The notes under the pieces were generated by a model. That model ran no database searches, was not told where the DNA came from, and was given only the letters and a program-made list of their open reading frames with translations. This document shows, one piece after another, positions 30,214 through 40,594 of a stretch of DNA of 54,230 bases. Every line of letters starts with the position of its first letter. Position 1 is the stretch's first letter. Made by a program: the position numbers and the translations under genes. This DNA is from Vibrio tasmaniensis 1F-187 (GTDB taxonomy: Bacteria > Pseudomonadota > Gammaproteobacteria > Enterobacterales > Vibrionaceae): contig NZ_AJZM02000043.1 in NCBI RefSeq assembly GCF_000272405.2, forward strand, positions 1 through 54,230, given 5' to 3'.

Positions 30214-30521
30214 TGAGCCATTCTCAATGGCAAGCGCTAAGCTCTAAAGAATATCAACTTCTTGGTGATATAGATCGAGATAGTGTACCTGCAATCTGGC
30301 GTATATTGGAAAAGTGGCAAACGACGGAATCGAGCGTTGAAATTGACCTTAGCCATATAAATCGAGTCGATTCAGCAGGAATGGTGATGCTAATTCACTT
30401 ATTAGAGCATGCAAAAAATCAAAACTGTCATATAATGCTCAGTTTCGTGCCAGAACAATTACGAACGTTGTTCCAATTGAGCAATATCCAGCCAATGATG
30501 GCAGAACACATAAAAAATTAG
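30213..30521 (+). CDS. mlaB: MlaB, STAS-domain subunit of the Mla transporter
   Basis: 102 residues forming a single STAS domain: [20 protein letters not shown] carries the conserved D-SAG region, followed by [20 protein letters not shown]. It binds MlaF and is needed for ATPase stability and activity. Translation is coupled to mlaC by the TAATG overlap. It is 13 bp before ibaG. Confidence 0.92.
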   Translation: MSHSQWQALSSKEYQLLGDIDRDSVPAIWRILEKWQTTESSVEIDLSHINRVDSAGMVMLIHLLEHAKNQNCHIMLSFVPEQLRTLFQLSNIQPMMAEHIKN

Positions 30522-30534
30522 GCAGGAGCTATTT

Positions 30535-32063
<1,529 letters not shown>

Positions 32064-32103
32064 CTTAGGTTAGTGAGTTCATGAATCAGTAAGATGAAAA
32101 CAT

Positions 32104-32136
32104 AAAAGTCGGAACCTTGGTTTCGGCTTTTTTATA
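32104..32136 (+). terminator. Rho-independent terminator after murA
   Basis: Stem aaaagtcggaa / tttcggctttt (two G-T wobbles) with a 6-base loop, then a T-run. Confidence 0.8.
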
Positions 32137-32213
32137 GTTGTATTTACCGCCAGTGAATCTGCTGCCTATTTTGTGCAAATAGATGAATCAACTTGGCGGT
32201 TGTGAGGAACAAA

Positions 32214-32939
32214 ATGATAGCAATATTACGTATTTTCGCAGTGGCGATATTTGCGATTCTTATGTTTGTATTTGGGTGTGGTTACTGTTTACTCAGCCCA
32301 CGCAACCCGAAACACGTATTTACCTTTGGCCGCTATTTCGGTCGCATGTCGAAAATCTTTGGCATGAAGTTAGAGCTTCGTATCCCGGAAGATGCTTACT
32401 CTCGTGGCCAACATGTTTACGTTGCAAACCACCAAAATAGCTGGGATCTATTCACGATTTCATCAGCGGTAACACCTAAAGTTGTGACAGTCGGCAAGAA
32501 AAGCCTAGCGTGGATGCCTCTTTTTGGTCAGCTGTACTGGTTGACGGGTAATATCCTAATTGACCGAGCTAACCGCAGCAAAGCGGTAGGTACTATCGAT
32601 CAAGTGGTTACTAGCCTTAAAGAGAGTGATGTTTCAGTATGGATGTTCCCTGAGGGGACTCGTTCTCGTGGTCGTGGTTTGTTGCCATTCAAAACGGGTG
32701 CTTTCCATGCTGCGATTGGCGCTGGCTTACCTATTATCCCTATCGTGTGTAGCTCAACAGGTGGCGTGAAGCTGAACCGTTGGAACAATGGTCATGTGAT
32801 TGTTGAAATGCTGCCACCAATCAGCACTGAAGATTACGATAAGTCTAATGTTCGTCAACTGGCTAACCTAGCTCGTGAGCAGATGGCTGCGAAGCTTGAA
32901 GAGTTAGACAAAGAAGTGGTTGAGCTTAATAAGAAGTAA
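32214..32939 (+). CDS. plsC: PlsC-type 1-acyl-sn-glycerol-3-phosphate acyltransferase
   Basis: 241 residues from the ATG at 32214, preceded by GAGGA. A hydrophobic N-terminal anchor (about 3-27) is followed by the acyltransferase motifs: the HX4D box NHQNSWD with H73 and D78, NILIDRANRSKAVGTI, and FPEGTRSRGRGLLPFKTGAF (PEGTR at 146-150). It acylates lysophosphatidic acid to phosphatidic acid in the inner membrane. The gene stands alone between murA and ridA, with a terminator on each side. Confidence 0.92.
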   Translation: MIAILRIFAVAIFAILMFVFGCGYCLLSPRNPKHVFTFGRYFGRMSKIFGMKLELRIPEDAYSRGQHVYVANHQNSWDLFTISSAVTPKVVTVGKKSLAWMPLFGQLYWLTGNILIDRANRSKAVGTIDQVVTSLKESDVSVWMFPEGTRSRGRGLLPFKTGAFHAAIGAGLPIIPIVCSSTGGVKLNRWNNGHVIVEMLPPISTEDYDKSNVRQLANLAREQMAAKLEELDKEVVELNKK

Positions 32940-32964
32940 TCATCTAAGCGAAACGATGAACAAT

Positions 32965-32996
32965 AAAAAAGGTTGCCAATTGGGCAACCTTTTTTG
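32965..32996. terminator. Bidirectional terminator between plsC and ridA
   Basis: Stem aaaaaaggttgcc / ggcaacctttttt with loop aattg, followed by a T-run on both strands. Confidence 0.88.
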
Positions 32997-33063
32997 TATC
33001 TGATAAACGCTCAGCATTATGCCAACTTGTTTACTAGAAACCGTTTATTCTAGATATTAAAAC

Positions 33064-33453
33064 CTATTTGCGAACCGCAATAGCTTCGATCTCGATACCT
33101 ACATCTTTTGGCAGACGCGCTACTTCAACACATGAACGTGCAGGGTAGTTTGCAACACCGTGCTCATCAAAGAACTTACCGTAAACTTCATTTACTGTGC
33201 CGAAGTCGTTTAGGTCTTTAACGAATACCGTTAGTTTTACGATGTCTTTTACAGTCAGGCCTGAAGCTTCAACAACTGCTTGAACGTTGTCTAGAGATTG
33301 GCGAGCTTGCTCTGCTATATCAGCAGATACTTCACCAGTTGCTGGGTTTACTGGGATTTGACCAGAAGTCAGAACCATGTTGCCAAGGTCAACGCCTTGT
33401 ACGTATGGGCCGATTGCAGCTGGAGCAGATTCTGTGTGAAGTACTTTAGTCAT
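33064..33453 (-). CDS. ridA: RidA, reactive enamine/imine deaminase
   Basis: 129 residues of the YjgF/YER057c/UK114 family. It hydrolyses the 2-aminoacrylate and related enamines released by PLP enzymes such as threonine dehydratase. Diagnostic parts are APAAIGPYVQGVDLGNMVLT, SGQIPVNPATGEV and YPARSCVEVARLPKDVGIEI; the R of PARSCVEV binds the substrate carboxylate. It lies downstream of pyrI on the same strand but a hairpin separates them, so it is probably its own unit. Confidence 0.95.
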   Translation of the reverse strand: MTKVLHTESAPAAIGPYVQGVDLGNMVLTSGQIPVNPATGEVSADIAEQARQSLDNVQAVVEASGLTVKDIVKLTVFVKDLNDFGTVNEVYGKFFDEHGVANYPARSCVEVARLPKDVGIEIEAIAVRK

Positions 33454-33523
33454 TGGTTTATTCCATCAGTTATTGGATAAAAATCAATTTTCAGTGTGCC
33501 TTCAAACTTTGGATAGGTAAAGA

Positions 33524-33551
33524 TCAAAATACCCCGCACAGGCGAGGTATT
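33524..33551 (-). terminator. Terminator after pyrI
   Basis: On the minus strand, stem aatacctcgc / gcggggtatt (one mismatch) with loop ctgt, then TTTTGATC. It lies 39 bp beyond the pyrI stop. Confidence 0.75.
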
Positions 33552-33589
33552 GAATAGTTTTTGCGTTCGATCGGTGTTGCCGTATGACG

Positions 33590-34051
33590 TTATCTTTCTG
33601 TCACGATCTCACGAGAGAAGACTTTTTCGCAGTATTTACACTTCAATCGAATATCTTCTTTCTTTTCAAAGATCTTAAAGCTGCTTTCAACGGGTTCATT
33701 GTGAGTAATACAGTTGGTGTTTGGACACTCGAACACATCGTTGATTTGCTCAGGAAGTTCTAGTGGTAGCTTCTTAACCACTTCGTAATCTTCGATTTGG
33801 TTGACGGTCGCATGAGGCGCGTAAAGTGCTAACTTGCTCGCTTGTTCTTCAGTGATAAACACATTCTCTATCTTGAGTAAGTCTTTACCGCCTAGAGCTG
33901 AAGATGGCAGGTTTAGGCCAATCGTTACTCGCTGATTAGAGTTATGCATGTCGAAAAGTTTGAGTACCTTGATCCCGATGTTGGCTGGGATATGGTCGAT
34001 AACCGTTCCGTTCTTGATTGCTTCAACTTTTAATTGAGTCTCTTTAGACAT
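33590..34051 (-). CDS. pyrI: PyrI, aspartate carbamoyltransferase regulatory chain
   Basis: 153 residues. It binds CTP and ATP and tunes the PyrB trimers. The four zinc ligands C109, C114, C138 and C141 (in [13 protein letters not shown] and [10 protein letters not shown]) sit at the same numbers as in E. coli PyrI. The N-terminal allosteric domain begins [19 protein letters not shown]. It is 12 bp after pyrB and co-transcribed with it. Confidence 0.97.
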   Translation of the reverse strand: MSKETQLKVEAIKNGTVIDHIPANIGIKVLKLFDMHNSNQRVTIGLNLPSSALGGKDLLKIENVFITEEQASKLALYAPHATVNQIEDYEVVKKLPLELPEQINDVFECPNTNCITHNEPVESSFKIFEKKEDIRLKCKYCEKVFSREIVTER

Positions 34052-34063
34052 GATATCTCTCCT

Positions 34064-34993
34064 CTACAGCGTTTCGTTAAGAACAAGGGCTAACAATGCT
34101 TCACGTGCGTAAACACCGTTCTCAGCTTGCTGGAAGTAGTAAGCGTAAGGTGTTTTATCGACATCGACAGTAATTTCATCAACACGAGGAAGAGGGTGAA
34201 GAACCTTTAGGTTATCACGTGCATTTTCCAACATCGGAGCCGTCAGGATGTACGCTGATTTGATGTGCGCGTATTCCGATTCATCAAAACGTTCTTTTTG
34301 AACTCGAGTCATGTACAGAACATCCAAATCTGGAATCACATCTTCCATGTCTGTCAGCAGTTGGTACTTGATGCCCGCTTCATCAAGCTCTTCACAAATG
34401 TAGTCAGGCATCGCCAGTGCTTCTGGAGCAACGAAGTAGAAACAGATGTTGTCGAACTTTGCTAGTGCTTGAGTCAACGAGTGAACTGTACGGCCGTACT
34501 TAAGGTCACCAACGAATGCAACGTTAAGGTTGTCGAGGCGGCCTTGAGTTTCGGCGATAGAGAACAGGTCTAATAGCGTTTGTGTTGGGTGTTGGTTTGC
34601 GCCGTCGCCCGCGTTAATCACAGGTACACCGTTTGAGAACTCAGAAGCCAGACGCGCTGCGCCTTCTTGAGGGTGGCGCATTACGTAAGCATCAACGTAT
34701 GAAGAGATAACCTGTACTGAGTCTGCTAGCGTTTCGCCTTTCTTCGCCAGTGACGTGTTACCACCGCTATCAAAACCAATCACATCACCACCGATGCGTT
34801 GAATCGCAGTTTCAAAAGAGAGACGAGTTCGCGTAGAAGGTTCGAAGAAGCAGCTGGCAACAACTTTGTTCTTGATGAGTTCTGGGTTTGGTTCAGCTTT
34901 AAGTTGACCTGCCGTTTGAACAATTAATTCTAGCTCTTCACGAGAAAGCTCTGGAATTGAGATGATGTGCTTTTGATAGAGCGAATTCGCCAT
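34064..34993 (-). CDS. pyrB: PyrB, aspartate carbamoyltransferase catalytic chain
   Basis: 309 residues from the ATG at 34993 (an in-frame ATG at 35008 would add MGKKI, but GGGGAAG lies just before 34993). It condenses carbamoyl phosphate and aspartate in pyrimidine synthesis. The carbamoyl-phosphate motif [16 protein letters not shown] has STRTR at 53-57. [18 protein letters not shown] and [10 protein letters not shown] are also present. It is expressed behind a pyrL leader and attenuator and paired with pyrI. Confidence 0.96.
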   Translation of the reverse strand: MANSLYQKHIISIPELSREELELIVQTAGQLKAEPNPELIKNKVVASCFFEPSTRTRLSFETAIQRIGGDVIGFDSGGNTSLAKKGETLADSVQVISSYVDAYVMRHPQEGAARLASEFSNGVPVINAGDGANQHPTQTLLDLFSIAETQGRLDNLNVAFVGDLKYGRTVHSLTQALAKFDNICFYFVAPEALAMPDYICEELDEAGIKYQLLTDMEDVIPDLDVLYMTRVQKERFDESEYAHIKSAYILTAPMLENARDNLKVLHPLPRVDEITVDVDKTPYAYYFQQAENGVYAREALLALVLNETL

Positions 34994-35023
34994 GATCTTC
35001 TTCCCCACAATAATGTATTGGCC

Positions 35024-35053
35024 ATAAAAAAGCCCCCCATAATGGGAGGCTTT
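35024..35053 (-). terminator. pyrBI attenuator (intrinsic terminator in the leader)
   Basis: On the minus strand, stem aaagcctccc / ggggggcttt with loop attat (one G-T pair), followed directly by a T-run and then pyrB 31 bp later. The pyrL stop codon overlaps the base of the stem. This is the E. coli-type design: with low UTP the polymerase pauses in the U-rich leader, the ribosome catches up and blocks the hairpin, and pyrBI is transcribed. Confidence 0.88.
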
Positions 35054-35186
35054 AAAAAAGTGCTGAAAAGCAGAATAGACGGCCTGGCAAGCATGCTAGC
35101 TTGCGAGCAATATTTGGTGTTTTCACAATTTTATTATGTGTTTTCACAATATCATTATGTTTTATCACAACATTGCTTGGCGTCAT
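35052..35186 (-). CDS. pyrL: PyrL leader peptide of the pyrBI operon
   Basis: A 44-codon reading frame from the ATG at 35186, the same length as I recall for E. coli PyrL, though the sequence differs. It begins [15 protein letters not shown], has two heptads HNDIVKT and HNKIVKT, and ends [13 protein letters not shown], encoded by U-rich RNA (CUAUUCUGCUUUUCAGC, then CUUUUUU) just before the attenuator. Its TAA is at the foot of the hairpin. A promoter lies 30 bp upstream. The Shine-Dalgarno is only GAGAG; a GTG two codons upstream is an alternative start. The peptide itself probably has no function. Confidence 0.8.
   Translation of the reverse strand: MTPSNVVIKHNDIVKTHNKIVKTPNIARKLACLPGRLFCFSALF
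35119..35160 (-). repeat. Two tandem 21-bp repeats inside pyrL
   Basis: 35119-35139 and 35140-35160 are adjacent copies differing at two bases; both contain ATTGTGAAAAC on the minus strand. Being 21 bp, they keep the reading frame and encode the heptads HNDIVKT and HNKIVKT. Weaker look-alikes flank the pair. Each copy changes leader length by seven codons without changing the attenuator. Confidence 0.85.
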
Positions 35187-35215
35187 TTTCACTACTCTCA
35201 GACAAATTGCCGAGA

Positions 35216-35243
35216 ATTATACGCTTTCAATTTGTGAGCGCAA
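35216..35243 (-). promoter_or_regulatory. Predicted sigma-70 promoter of pyrL-pyrB-pyrI
   Basis: On the minus strand, TTGCGC (35238-35243), a 16-bp spacer and a perfect TATAAT (35216-35221). It lies between the argF stop codon and pyrL, so pyrBI can be expressed apart from argF. Confidence 0.75.
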
Positions 35244-35280
35244 GCGATTACATCAAGCTTTTGTTTACTTTCAGTATTCG

Positions 35281-36285
35281 CTATTGGCCCAGAGTCGCAA
35301 CCATTACCGCTTTGATGGTATGCATGCGATTCTCTGCTTCATCAAATACAATTGAGTAATCCGATTCAAAGACTTCGTCAGTGACTTCTAAGCCGTTCAT
35401 TCCATATTTGTCTGCAACTTGCTGGCCGATCACGGTTTCATTGTTGTGGAAAGCGGGCAGGCAATGCATGAATTTCACTTGAGGGTTACCTGTGAGCTTA
35501 ATGACATTCATATTCACTTGGTAAGGTGTCATTACAGCAACACGTTCGTCCCAAGCTTCTGGCGCTTCACCCATAGAAACCCAAACATCGGTATAAAGGA
35601 AATCACAGCCTTTCACACCTTCGGCAACGTCTTCTGTCAGCGTGATTTTTGCACCTGTACTTTGCGCGATAGCTTGGCACTCTTCGACAAGGTGCTCTTC
35701 TGGCCAAAATGCTTTTGGCGCGACAAGGCGAATATCCATGCCCATTTTCGCGGCACCCACTAACAGAGAGTTACCCATGTTGTTACGTGCATCACCAAGG
35801 TAAGCAAAGCTGATTTGATGCAGATGTTTACCGCGACCATGCTCAAGCATAGTGAGGAAATCAGCCAAGATCTGAGTGGGGTGGAACTCATCGGTTAAGC
35901 CATTCCAAACCGGTACACCAGCATAAGCGCCTAGGTCTTCGACAATGCTTTGGCCAAACCCTCGGTATTCAATGCCATCGTACATGCGACCTAATACACG
36001 CGCCGTATCTTTCATTGATTCTTTCTGACCAATCTGAGAACCAGAAGGGCCTAAATAAGAGACTTGAGCGCCTTGATCAAAAGCAGCTACCTCAAAAGCA
36101 CATCGAGTTCGAGTGGATGCTTTTTCAAAGATCAAAGCGATGTTTTTACCGTTAAGCTTTTTCTGCTCTGTACCTGCATACTTAGCTTTTTTAAGGTCGG
36201 CAGACAGGTCGAGTAAAAACTGAATCTCTTTAGGAGTAAAGTCGAGAAGTTTTAGAAAGTTACGATTGCGAAGATTAAAGGCCAT
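35281..36285 (-). CDS. argF: Ornithine carbamoyltransferase
   Basis: 334 residues. It joins carbamoyl phosphate and ornithine to give citrulline in arginine synthesis. The carbamoyl-phosphate site [15 protein letters not shown] has STRTR at 57-61; [15 protein letters not shown] and the catalytic [12 protein letters not shown] motif follow. The length matches anabolic ArgF/ArgI. Its neighbour arcA could draw on or feed citrulline, so a catabolic role cannot be excluded from sequence. A possible ARG box lies about 63 bp upstream. Confidence 0.95.
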   Translation of the reverse strand: MAFNLRNRNFLKLLDFTPKEIQFLLDLSADLKKAKYAGTEQKKLNGKNIALIFEKASTRTRCAFEVAAFDQGAQVSYLGPSGSQIGQKESMKDTARVLGRMYDGIEYRGFGQSIVEDLGAYAGVPVWNGLTDEFHPTQILADFLTMLEHGRGKHLHQISFAYLGDARNNMGNSLLVGAAKMGMDIRLVAPKAFWPEEHLVEECQAIAQSTGAKITLTEDVAEGVKGCDFLYTDVWVSMGEAPEAWDERVAVMTPYQVNMNVIKLTGNPQVKFMHCLPAFHNNETVIGQQVADKYGMNGLEVTDEVFESDYSIVFDEAENRMHTIKAVMVATLGQ

Positions 36286-36347
36286 CTCTCGCTCCTTGCG
36301 TATATAGGATCAATGAAGAACTTAGTTAAACATAAAAATGCTATATT

Positions 36348-36365
36348 TGTGAATATTTATTTTAT
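36348..36365 (-). promoter_or_regulatory. Possible ArgR ARG box upstream of argF
   Basis: TGAATATTTATTTT (36350-36363) matches 12 of 14 positions of the ARG-box core TGAATWWWWATTCA. It lies about 63 bp before argF, in the promoter zone. The region is AT-rich, so chance matches are easy, and I see no second adjacent box. Confidence 0.4.
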
Positions 36366-36375
36366 TAATTTGATA

Positions 36376-36403
36376 AAAAAGGCCAGTACAATGGTACTGG
36401 CCT
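36376..36403 (-). terminator. Terminator between arcA and argF
   Basis: Stem ggccagtac / gtactggcc with loop cattg-type 4 bases, followed on the minus strand by TTTTTT. It ends arcA transcription, so argF is likely read from its own promoter. Confidence 0.85.
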
Positions 36404-36441
36404 AGATAAGTTAGTGTGTTCGCTTTATTGAGTTTTGTGGC

Positions 36442-37662
36442 TTAGATACCGTCTCTTTCGATAGGACAGCTCATACAGCGAGCGCCACCTCGGCCACGAC
36501 CTAGCTCATTGCCCGGAATCGTCAGAACTTCGATACCTGCTTTGTCGTATTTTTCATTGGTGTAAACATTACGCTCATAGCCGATAACCGTACCCGGTTT
36601 CACCGTCAGTACGTTGTTAGCGTCATTCCACTGTTCACGTTCAGCTTCGTAGTTATCACCACCAGTTGTGATGATCTTCAGTTGATCGAGATCCAGTGCG
36701 CCTTCAATCGCTGTTAGGTAGTTTTCAGCTTTCTCTACTCGCATTTCGCCATTTTCTTTTGGCGTTAAGCGCCAGGTGTCTAAATCTTTGCGAACGATCT
36801 CTGGATAGACAGAGAATGTGTCGATATCCATGTGCGTCATGACCGTATCAAGGTGCATACAAGAGCGGTGCTTCGGTAAATCAATCGCAATCACTTCTTT
36901 AGCTTGACCGGACTTGAATAAACTCGCAGCTAGGTTTTCGACACCTTGTGGCTTGGTACGCTCTGAAATACCGATAAGAACAGCGCCTTTACCGATAACC
37001 AGTACATCTCCACCTTCAATATTGGCGTTGTCGTAATGAAGATCTTCATCACCGAAGTACTTAATGAAATCTTGTCCTGCGAATACAGGGTGCCAGCGAT
37101 ATATTGCTCGCAAGTGATTCGTTTCTCGTTGACGAGCAGGCATCATCATAGGGTTAAGAGAGACACCGCCATAAACCCAGCAAGAAGTATCGCGGGTAAA
37201 TAGATGGTTAGGTAGCGGCTCAATAACGAAATCAAGTGGGCGGTGCATCTTCGGTAGCATTGACGAAGATTTAATAGGAAGCTCAGAGTAGGCTAAACCA
37301 CCAAGTAGGATCGTCGCCAAGTGCTCATTGTCCATTTGAGCAAGGTACTCTCTTAAATCACGTGCGAATGTAGGGCCGTAACGGAAATCAGAGATTTGAG
37401 TATTAAGCAGCCACTCACGAGCTTGTGCTACAGCGAGTGTCTCAACCAGTAGATCATGCAGTAATAACACTTCAACGTCTTGGTTACGAAGTGTTGTCGC
37501 AAAGGCATCGTGTTCTTCACCTGCTGCTTCTACTGCAAGTACATCATCAAAGAGTAGCTCATGACAGTTAGAAGGGGTGAGGTGGGTGAGTGCCCTTTCA
37601 GGCCTATTTAGGAGAACTCGTCTTAATTGACCGACTTCGGAGCCAACGTACAGCTTACTCAT
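36442..37662 (-). CDS. arcA: Arginine deiminase
   Basis: 406 residues, the normal length. It hydrolyses arginine to citrulline and ammonia. The catalytic Cys is C396 in [17 protein letters not shown]. Other active-site blocks are [35 protein letters not shown] and [17 protein letters not shown] with the catalytic His. AAGGA precedes the ATG. It stands alone: there is a terminator after it, and no carbamate kinase (arcC) or antiporter gene is in the window, so it is not a complete ADI operon here. Confidence 0.96.
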   Translation of the reverse strand: MSKLYVGSEVGQLRRVLLNRPERALTHLTPSNCHELLFDDVLAVEAAGEEHDAFATTLRNQDVEVLLLHDLLVETLAVAQAREWLLNTQISDFRYGPTFARDLREYLAQMDNEHLATILLGGLAYSELPIKSSSMLPKMHRPLDFVIEPLPNHLFTRDTSCWVYGGVSLNPMMMPARQRETNHLRAIYRWHPVFAGQDFIKYFGDEDLHYDNANIEGGDVLVIGKGAVLIGISERTKPQGVENLAASLFKSGQAKEVIAIDLPKHRSCMHLDTVMTHMDIDTFSVYPEIVRKDLDTWRLTPKENGEMRVEKAENYLTAIEGALDLDQLKIITTGGDNYEAEREQWNDANNVLTVKPGTVIGYERNVYTNEKYDKAGIEVLTIPGNELGRGRGGARCMSCPIERDGI

Positions 37663-38239
37663 TTTGCATCCTTACTATTAATCCAGCGTCTATTTATGAC
37701 AAGCTTGTTCGTAATATGCAAGTTTTGAAACTTGTGTAAAGGTTATGTTATTTTGATATTTTTGGTTTTAAATGCTGAGTTGTTTGTGATTGTCAATATT
37801 AAAATCCAACTGAAAGGCTGAGTTCTGGAACAAACTTTTTGCGGATCTATGCTCTAATTTCAGTGATTTGATAATCCACTTTGCTTGGTGAACGTGATTT
37901 TTCATTCAAAATTTATGCAGTTACTTACTTATAAGTGAGGTTTTATGCATCGATGAAGTGTTCGGCAGTATGCATCTGATATGACTAACCACTCAATTTT
38001 GAAGGAGTAAGGCTAAAAGTAACAATAAAAATGAAATGCTAAAACACACGGTAGTTAATAATATGTTGAAAATTTGTTTCTGTGATTTTGATTTCACTTT
38101 TTAATTGATATCCCTTCTGTTATCTAGCGATAAACTTGCTCTTCTACACCTGATCTAGGTGGCTTTTCTAGGCGATCCGTGCCATATTTCGTGGCAATCA
38201 AATTTGATCTTTTCATAGTCAACACTCTGGAGCAGACAC
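37663..38239. other. 577-bp intergenic region between divergent arcA and rraB
   Basis: AT-rich, with no convincing reading frame. Three small palindromes are seen: ACAAGCTTGT (37699-37708), CAAGTTTTGAAACTTG (37719-37734) close to arcA, and CTTACTTATAAGTGAG (37926-37941). A GAAGGAG near 38000 looks like a ribosome site but leads into no frame. It must hold both divergent promoters and is long enough for a small RNA, though I see no terminator hairpin inside it. Confidence 0.5.
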
Positions 38240-38656
38240 ATGTCTCACGAAGATGAATATCTATCAGTAGCGGAATTAATTGAATTTCAAAAAGGAGAGA
38301 CTCGCGACATCATTGAAGCACTAATCGAAGATGGTAGCGATCCTGAAGCTCTATACGATATCGAGCATCACCTATTCGCTGAAGATTTCGCAGTACTTGA
38401 GAAAGCCGTTGTTGAAGCATTCAAAATGGGCTTTGAAGTGCTTGAAGCTGAAGAGACAGAAGACGAAGATGGCAACAAGCTACTTTGTTGTGATGCAACG
38501 ATGCAGTGTACTCTGAACGCAGAAGCGATTGATGAGCAAGTTGAGAAGCTTGTAAATCTTGCAGAGAAGTTTGACATTATCTACGACGGTTGGGGCACTT
38601 ACTACGAAGGTGAAGATGCTATCTACCCTGACGAAGATGATGAAGACGAAGAGTAA
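38240..38656 (+). CDS. rraB: RraB, inhibitor of RNase E activity
   Basis: 138 residues, very acidic. It binds the C-terminal part of RNase E and changes degradosome make-up and mRNA decay. Family features are [20 protein letters not shown] near the N-terminus, [19 protein letters not shown], and [20 protein letters not shown] with a run of Asp/Glu at the end. CTCTGGAG precedes the ATG. Monocistronic with a strong terminator. Confidence 0.95.
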   Translation: MSHEDEYLSVAELIEFQKGETRDIIEALIEDGSDPEALYDIEHHLFAEDFAVLEKAVVEAFKMGFEVLEAEETEDEDGNKLLCCDATMQCTLNAEAIDEQVEKLVNLAEKFDIIYDGWGTYYEGEDAIYPDEDDEDEE

Positions 38657-38673
38657 TCTCTCCCAGTTTTAAA

Positions 38674-38702
38674 GAATGCCAGCCTTGAGCTGGCATTTTT
38701 TT
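38674..38702 (+). terminator. Terminator after rraB
   Basis: Stem aatgccagc / gctggcatt with loop cttga, then TTTTTTT-rich sequence, 18 bp beyond the stop. Confidence 0.9.
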
Positions 38703-38780
38703 GTCCTCAGAAAAATAAATGTCTTTATATGCATTCATTCATTATAATGTGGTCAAAATTGATCTAGCTCAAGGAATGGC

Positions 38781-39578
38781 ATGCGGCTACCTCTCGATGG
38801 TCTTTGGCAAATTTCGCCACTGACGGATCTCTCTATCCCACAAGATGACATTACCTTTCCTGCTCCATTAAGCTCAAAGCTCCCTAATAGCTTGAGTGAA
38901 GAGGAAATCGCAGAGCAAGAATGGCACCTGATGCATGACATCGAAGTGGATGATGCCATGTTGGCGTGCCCATTTGTTGAGCTAATCGTCGCAGGCGTTG
39001 ACTACTTTGCAGAAGTGCGACTCAATGGCGTTGCCGTGTTTGACTGTGATGGCAGCGAAGCTGAATATCGTAAAGACATCCGCCCTTATATGCAGCCTGG
39101 TCGAAATCGTTTTGAGATCCTTTTCCTTGAAGAAGAGGAGAGCCTGTTGCTTGAAGAGGATATGGATGACTCTATCCCTTCACAGGTCGTCGCTAAATCA
39201 GATTCTCGGATTGGAATCTGGCAAGCTCCATATTTGCAGTTCGTTCGTAACGTCAAGCTTGAGCAAGTCGTCACCGAGCAAATCTGGCATCACGGTGGTG
39301 GCTGTGAGTTTAAAGTAGATGTTATCTATCAAACGCTAAAGCCAGGGTTAATATCGGCATCAATCAAGTTTAATGGTATGACTCTCGTGATGCCGATTGA
39401 TGTGCGAGCAGAGCATACGGGTGTTGTGTTTCAGGTTGAGGCTCCAATGGTATTTAACCTTGAGAAGCCCAACCCTAAGCATTTATATCAGTTAGAAGTG
39501 GAACTCGATGGGAAAAAAGAGAGTTCTTTCGTAGCCTTGAATCCAGCCTCTTGCGTGAGTAATTTTTTGCGTAGTTAG
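38781..39578 (+). CDS. Orphan GH2-type sugar-binding-domain protein without a catalytic domain
   Basis: 265 residues. The first 160 or so resemble the N-terminal galactose-binding jellyroll of GH2 beta-mannosidases and beta-galactosidases: DGLWQISPL, then VAGVDYFAEVRLNGVAVFDC, RKDIRPYMQPGRNRFEILFL and RIGIWQAPYLQFVRNV, the usual boundary to the Ig-like domain, which seems to follow. The catalytic TIM barrel is entirely absent. No signal peptide, so it is probably cytoplasmic. AAGGAA precedes the ATG. Function unknown: a sugar-binding regulator or accessory protein is possible. Similar stand-alone proteins occur in Vibrio, as I recall. Confidence 0.75.
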   Translation: MRLPLDGLWQISPLTDLSIPQDDITFPAPLSSKLPNSLSEEEIAEQEWHLMHDIEVDDAMLACPFVELIVAGVDYFAEVRLNGVAVFDCDGSEAEYRKDIRPYMQPGRNRFEILFLEEEESLLLEEDMDDSIPSQVVAKSDSRIGIWQAPYLQFVRNVKLEQVVTEQIWHHGGGCEFKVDVIYQTLKPGLISASIKFNGMTLVMPIDVRAEHTGVVFQVEAPMVFNLEKPNPKHLYQLEVELDGKKESSFVALNPASCVSNFLRS

Positions 39579-39672
39579 CGGTTATTTAATTAGCCCGTTA
39601 CGTAAGGAATCAATTCGCTCACTTGCTTATCATCTGATGAACTGCCGACGCTAACCCTATTTCAAAAACACA

Positions 39673-40578
39673 TTATAGCGTTTTGGCCATGACAACCTCA
39701 CAAGCGTCATGGCCTGTTTCTCCCCAAGCTGAATCAAGGTGTTCAAAGCCCAATTTTTCGTAAAGTTTTACGGCGGCATTAAGGCATTCGGTCGTTTCTA
39801 GATACATATGTTGATAACCCAGTTCCTTAGCTTTCTCCATCGACATATTAACCAACCTCTTCGCTAAGCCTCTGCCTCTTGTTTCTGGCAAGAAGTACAT
39901 CTTTTGCAGTTCACAGACTTCTGGCATACCTGCTAATGGTGCAAATCCACCACCACCGACAACCTTTCCATCAAGTTCAATTACCCAATACTGAGATCTT
40001 TCATTGTTATAAACGCTAAACATGTCTTCTAAGGTAGGATCTGCTACACCATAACCTTTATCTTCGGTTAGCCCGTTCTCATAAGAGACTTGGCGAATTA
40101 CATTGGCCACTACGGTGTTGTCTTGCTGTTGTAGGGGACGAACCACCACACCGCTTGAAGCGTGGCTTTGTTGCAGTGCTTTAAGGTAGTGCTTAATTCC
40201 CCCCGAAACTTGTTGAGTTTCCGCTTCCGTTAAACGCTCAAGTACCGAGTCATAAAACTGATTCTGTTGACTGTGAAGTTGGGTAAGAGTGTTTATCCCT
40301 TGTTCTGTAACTGAAGCAACAACACTGCGCTTATCGTTGGGGTGTGGCGAGGTTTGAATTAACGAGTTCTTCGCTAGATTGTTGACTGCTCTACTGGCGT
40401 TGGACTTATCAATATTGAGCTTATCCGCTAATTGATTCACGGTTAATGGCTGCTGCTCTAGTTCGATAAGCGTATGCGCTTGAATCGGAGGTAGGGCAAT
40501 ATCACCACAATCTTTGTCGAGCATTCCAAGCTGTCGAACGAGCTGACGTGATAATTCTCTAAGTTGTGCTGAAGTCAT
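39673..40578 (-). CDS. MarR-type regulator fused to a GNAT acetyltransferase
   Basis: 301 residues from the ATG at 40578 (GAGAGG upstream; the open frame reaches 40608). An N-terminal winged-helix MarR domain (about 1-145) has the recognition region LADKLNIDKSNASRAVNNLA and the wing HPNDKRSVVASVTEQG. The C-terminal GNAT domain (about 155-301) has the acetyl-CoA motif ETRGRGLAKRLVNMSMEKAK and LNAAVKLYEKLGF. Such fusions are a known family whose substrates are mostly unknown. Two inverted repeats lie just upstream, suggesting self-regulation. It is 79 bp downstream of a DUF2061 gene on the same strand. Confidence 0.88.
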   Translation of the reverse strand: MTSAQLRELSRQLVRQLGMLDKDCGDIALPPIQAHTLIELEQQPLTVNQLADKLNIDKSNASRAVNNLAKNSLIQTSPHPNDKRSVVASVTEQGINTLTQLHSQQNQFYDSVLERLTEAETQQVSGGIKHYLKALQQSHASSGVVVRPLQQQDNTVVANVIRQVSYENGLTEDKGYGVADPTLEDMFSVYNNERSQYWVIELDGKVVGGGGFAPLAGMPEVCELQKMYFLPETRGRGLAKRLVNMSMEKAKELGYQHMYLETTECLNAAVKLYEKLGFEHLDSAWGETGHDACEVVMAKTL

Positions 40579-40594
40579 GTTGCCTCTCAATATG

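Noticed and set aside
32183..32440. 85-codon plus-strand frame overlapping plsC
   Set aside because: Out-of-frame shadow of plsC, with no family resemblance.
35101..35355. 84-codon plus-strand frame opposite pyrL
   Set aside because: Antisense to the pyrBI leader and the end of argF; low-complexity and unsupported.
38078..38100. TGTGATTTTGATTTCAC upstream of rraB as a CRP site
   Set aside because: The two half-sites are spaced two bases too far apart for CRP.
38921..38940. TGGCACCTGATGCATG as a sigma-54 promoter
   Set aside because: It lies inside the GH2-domain gene and the spacing and -12 element do not match.
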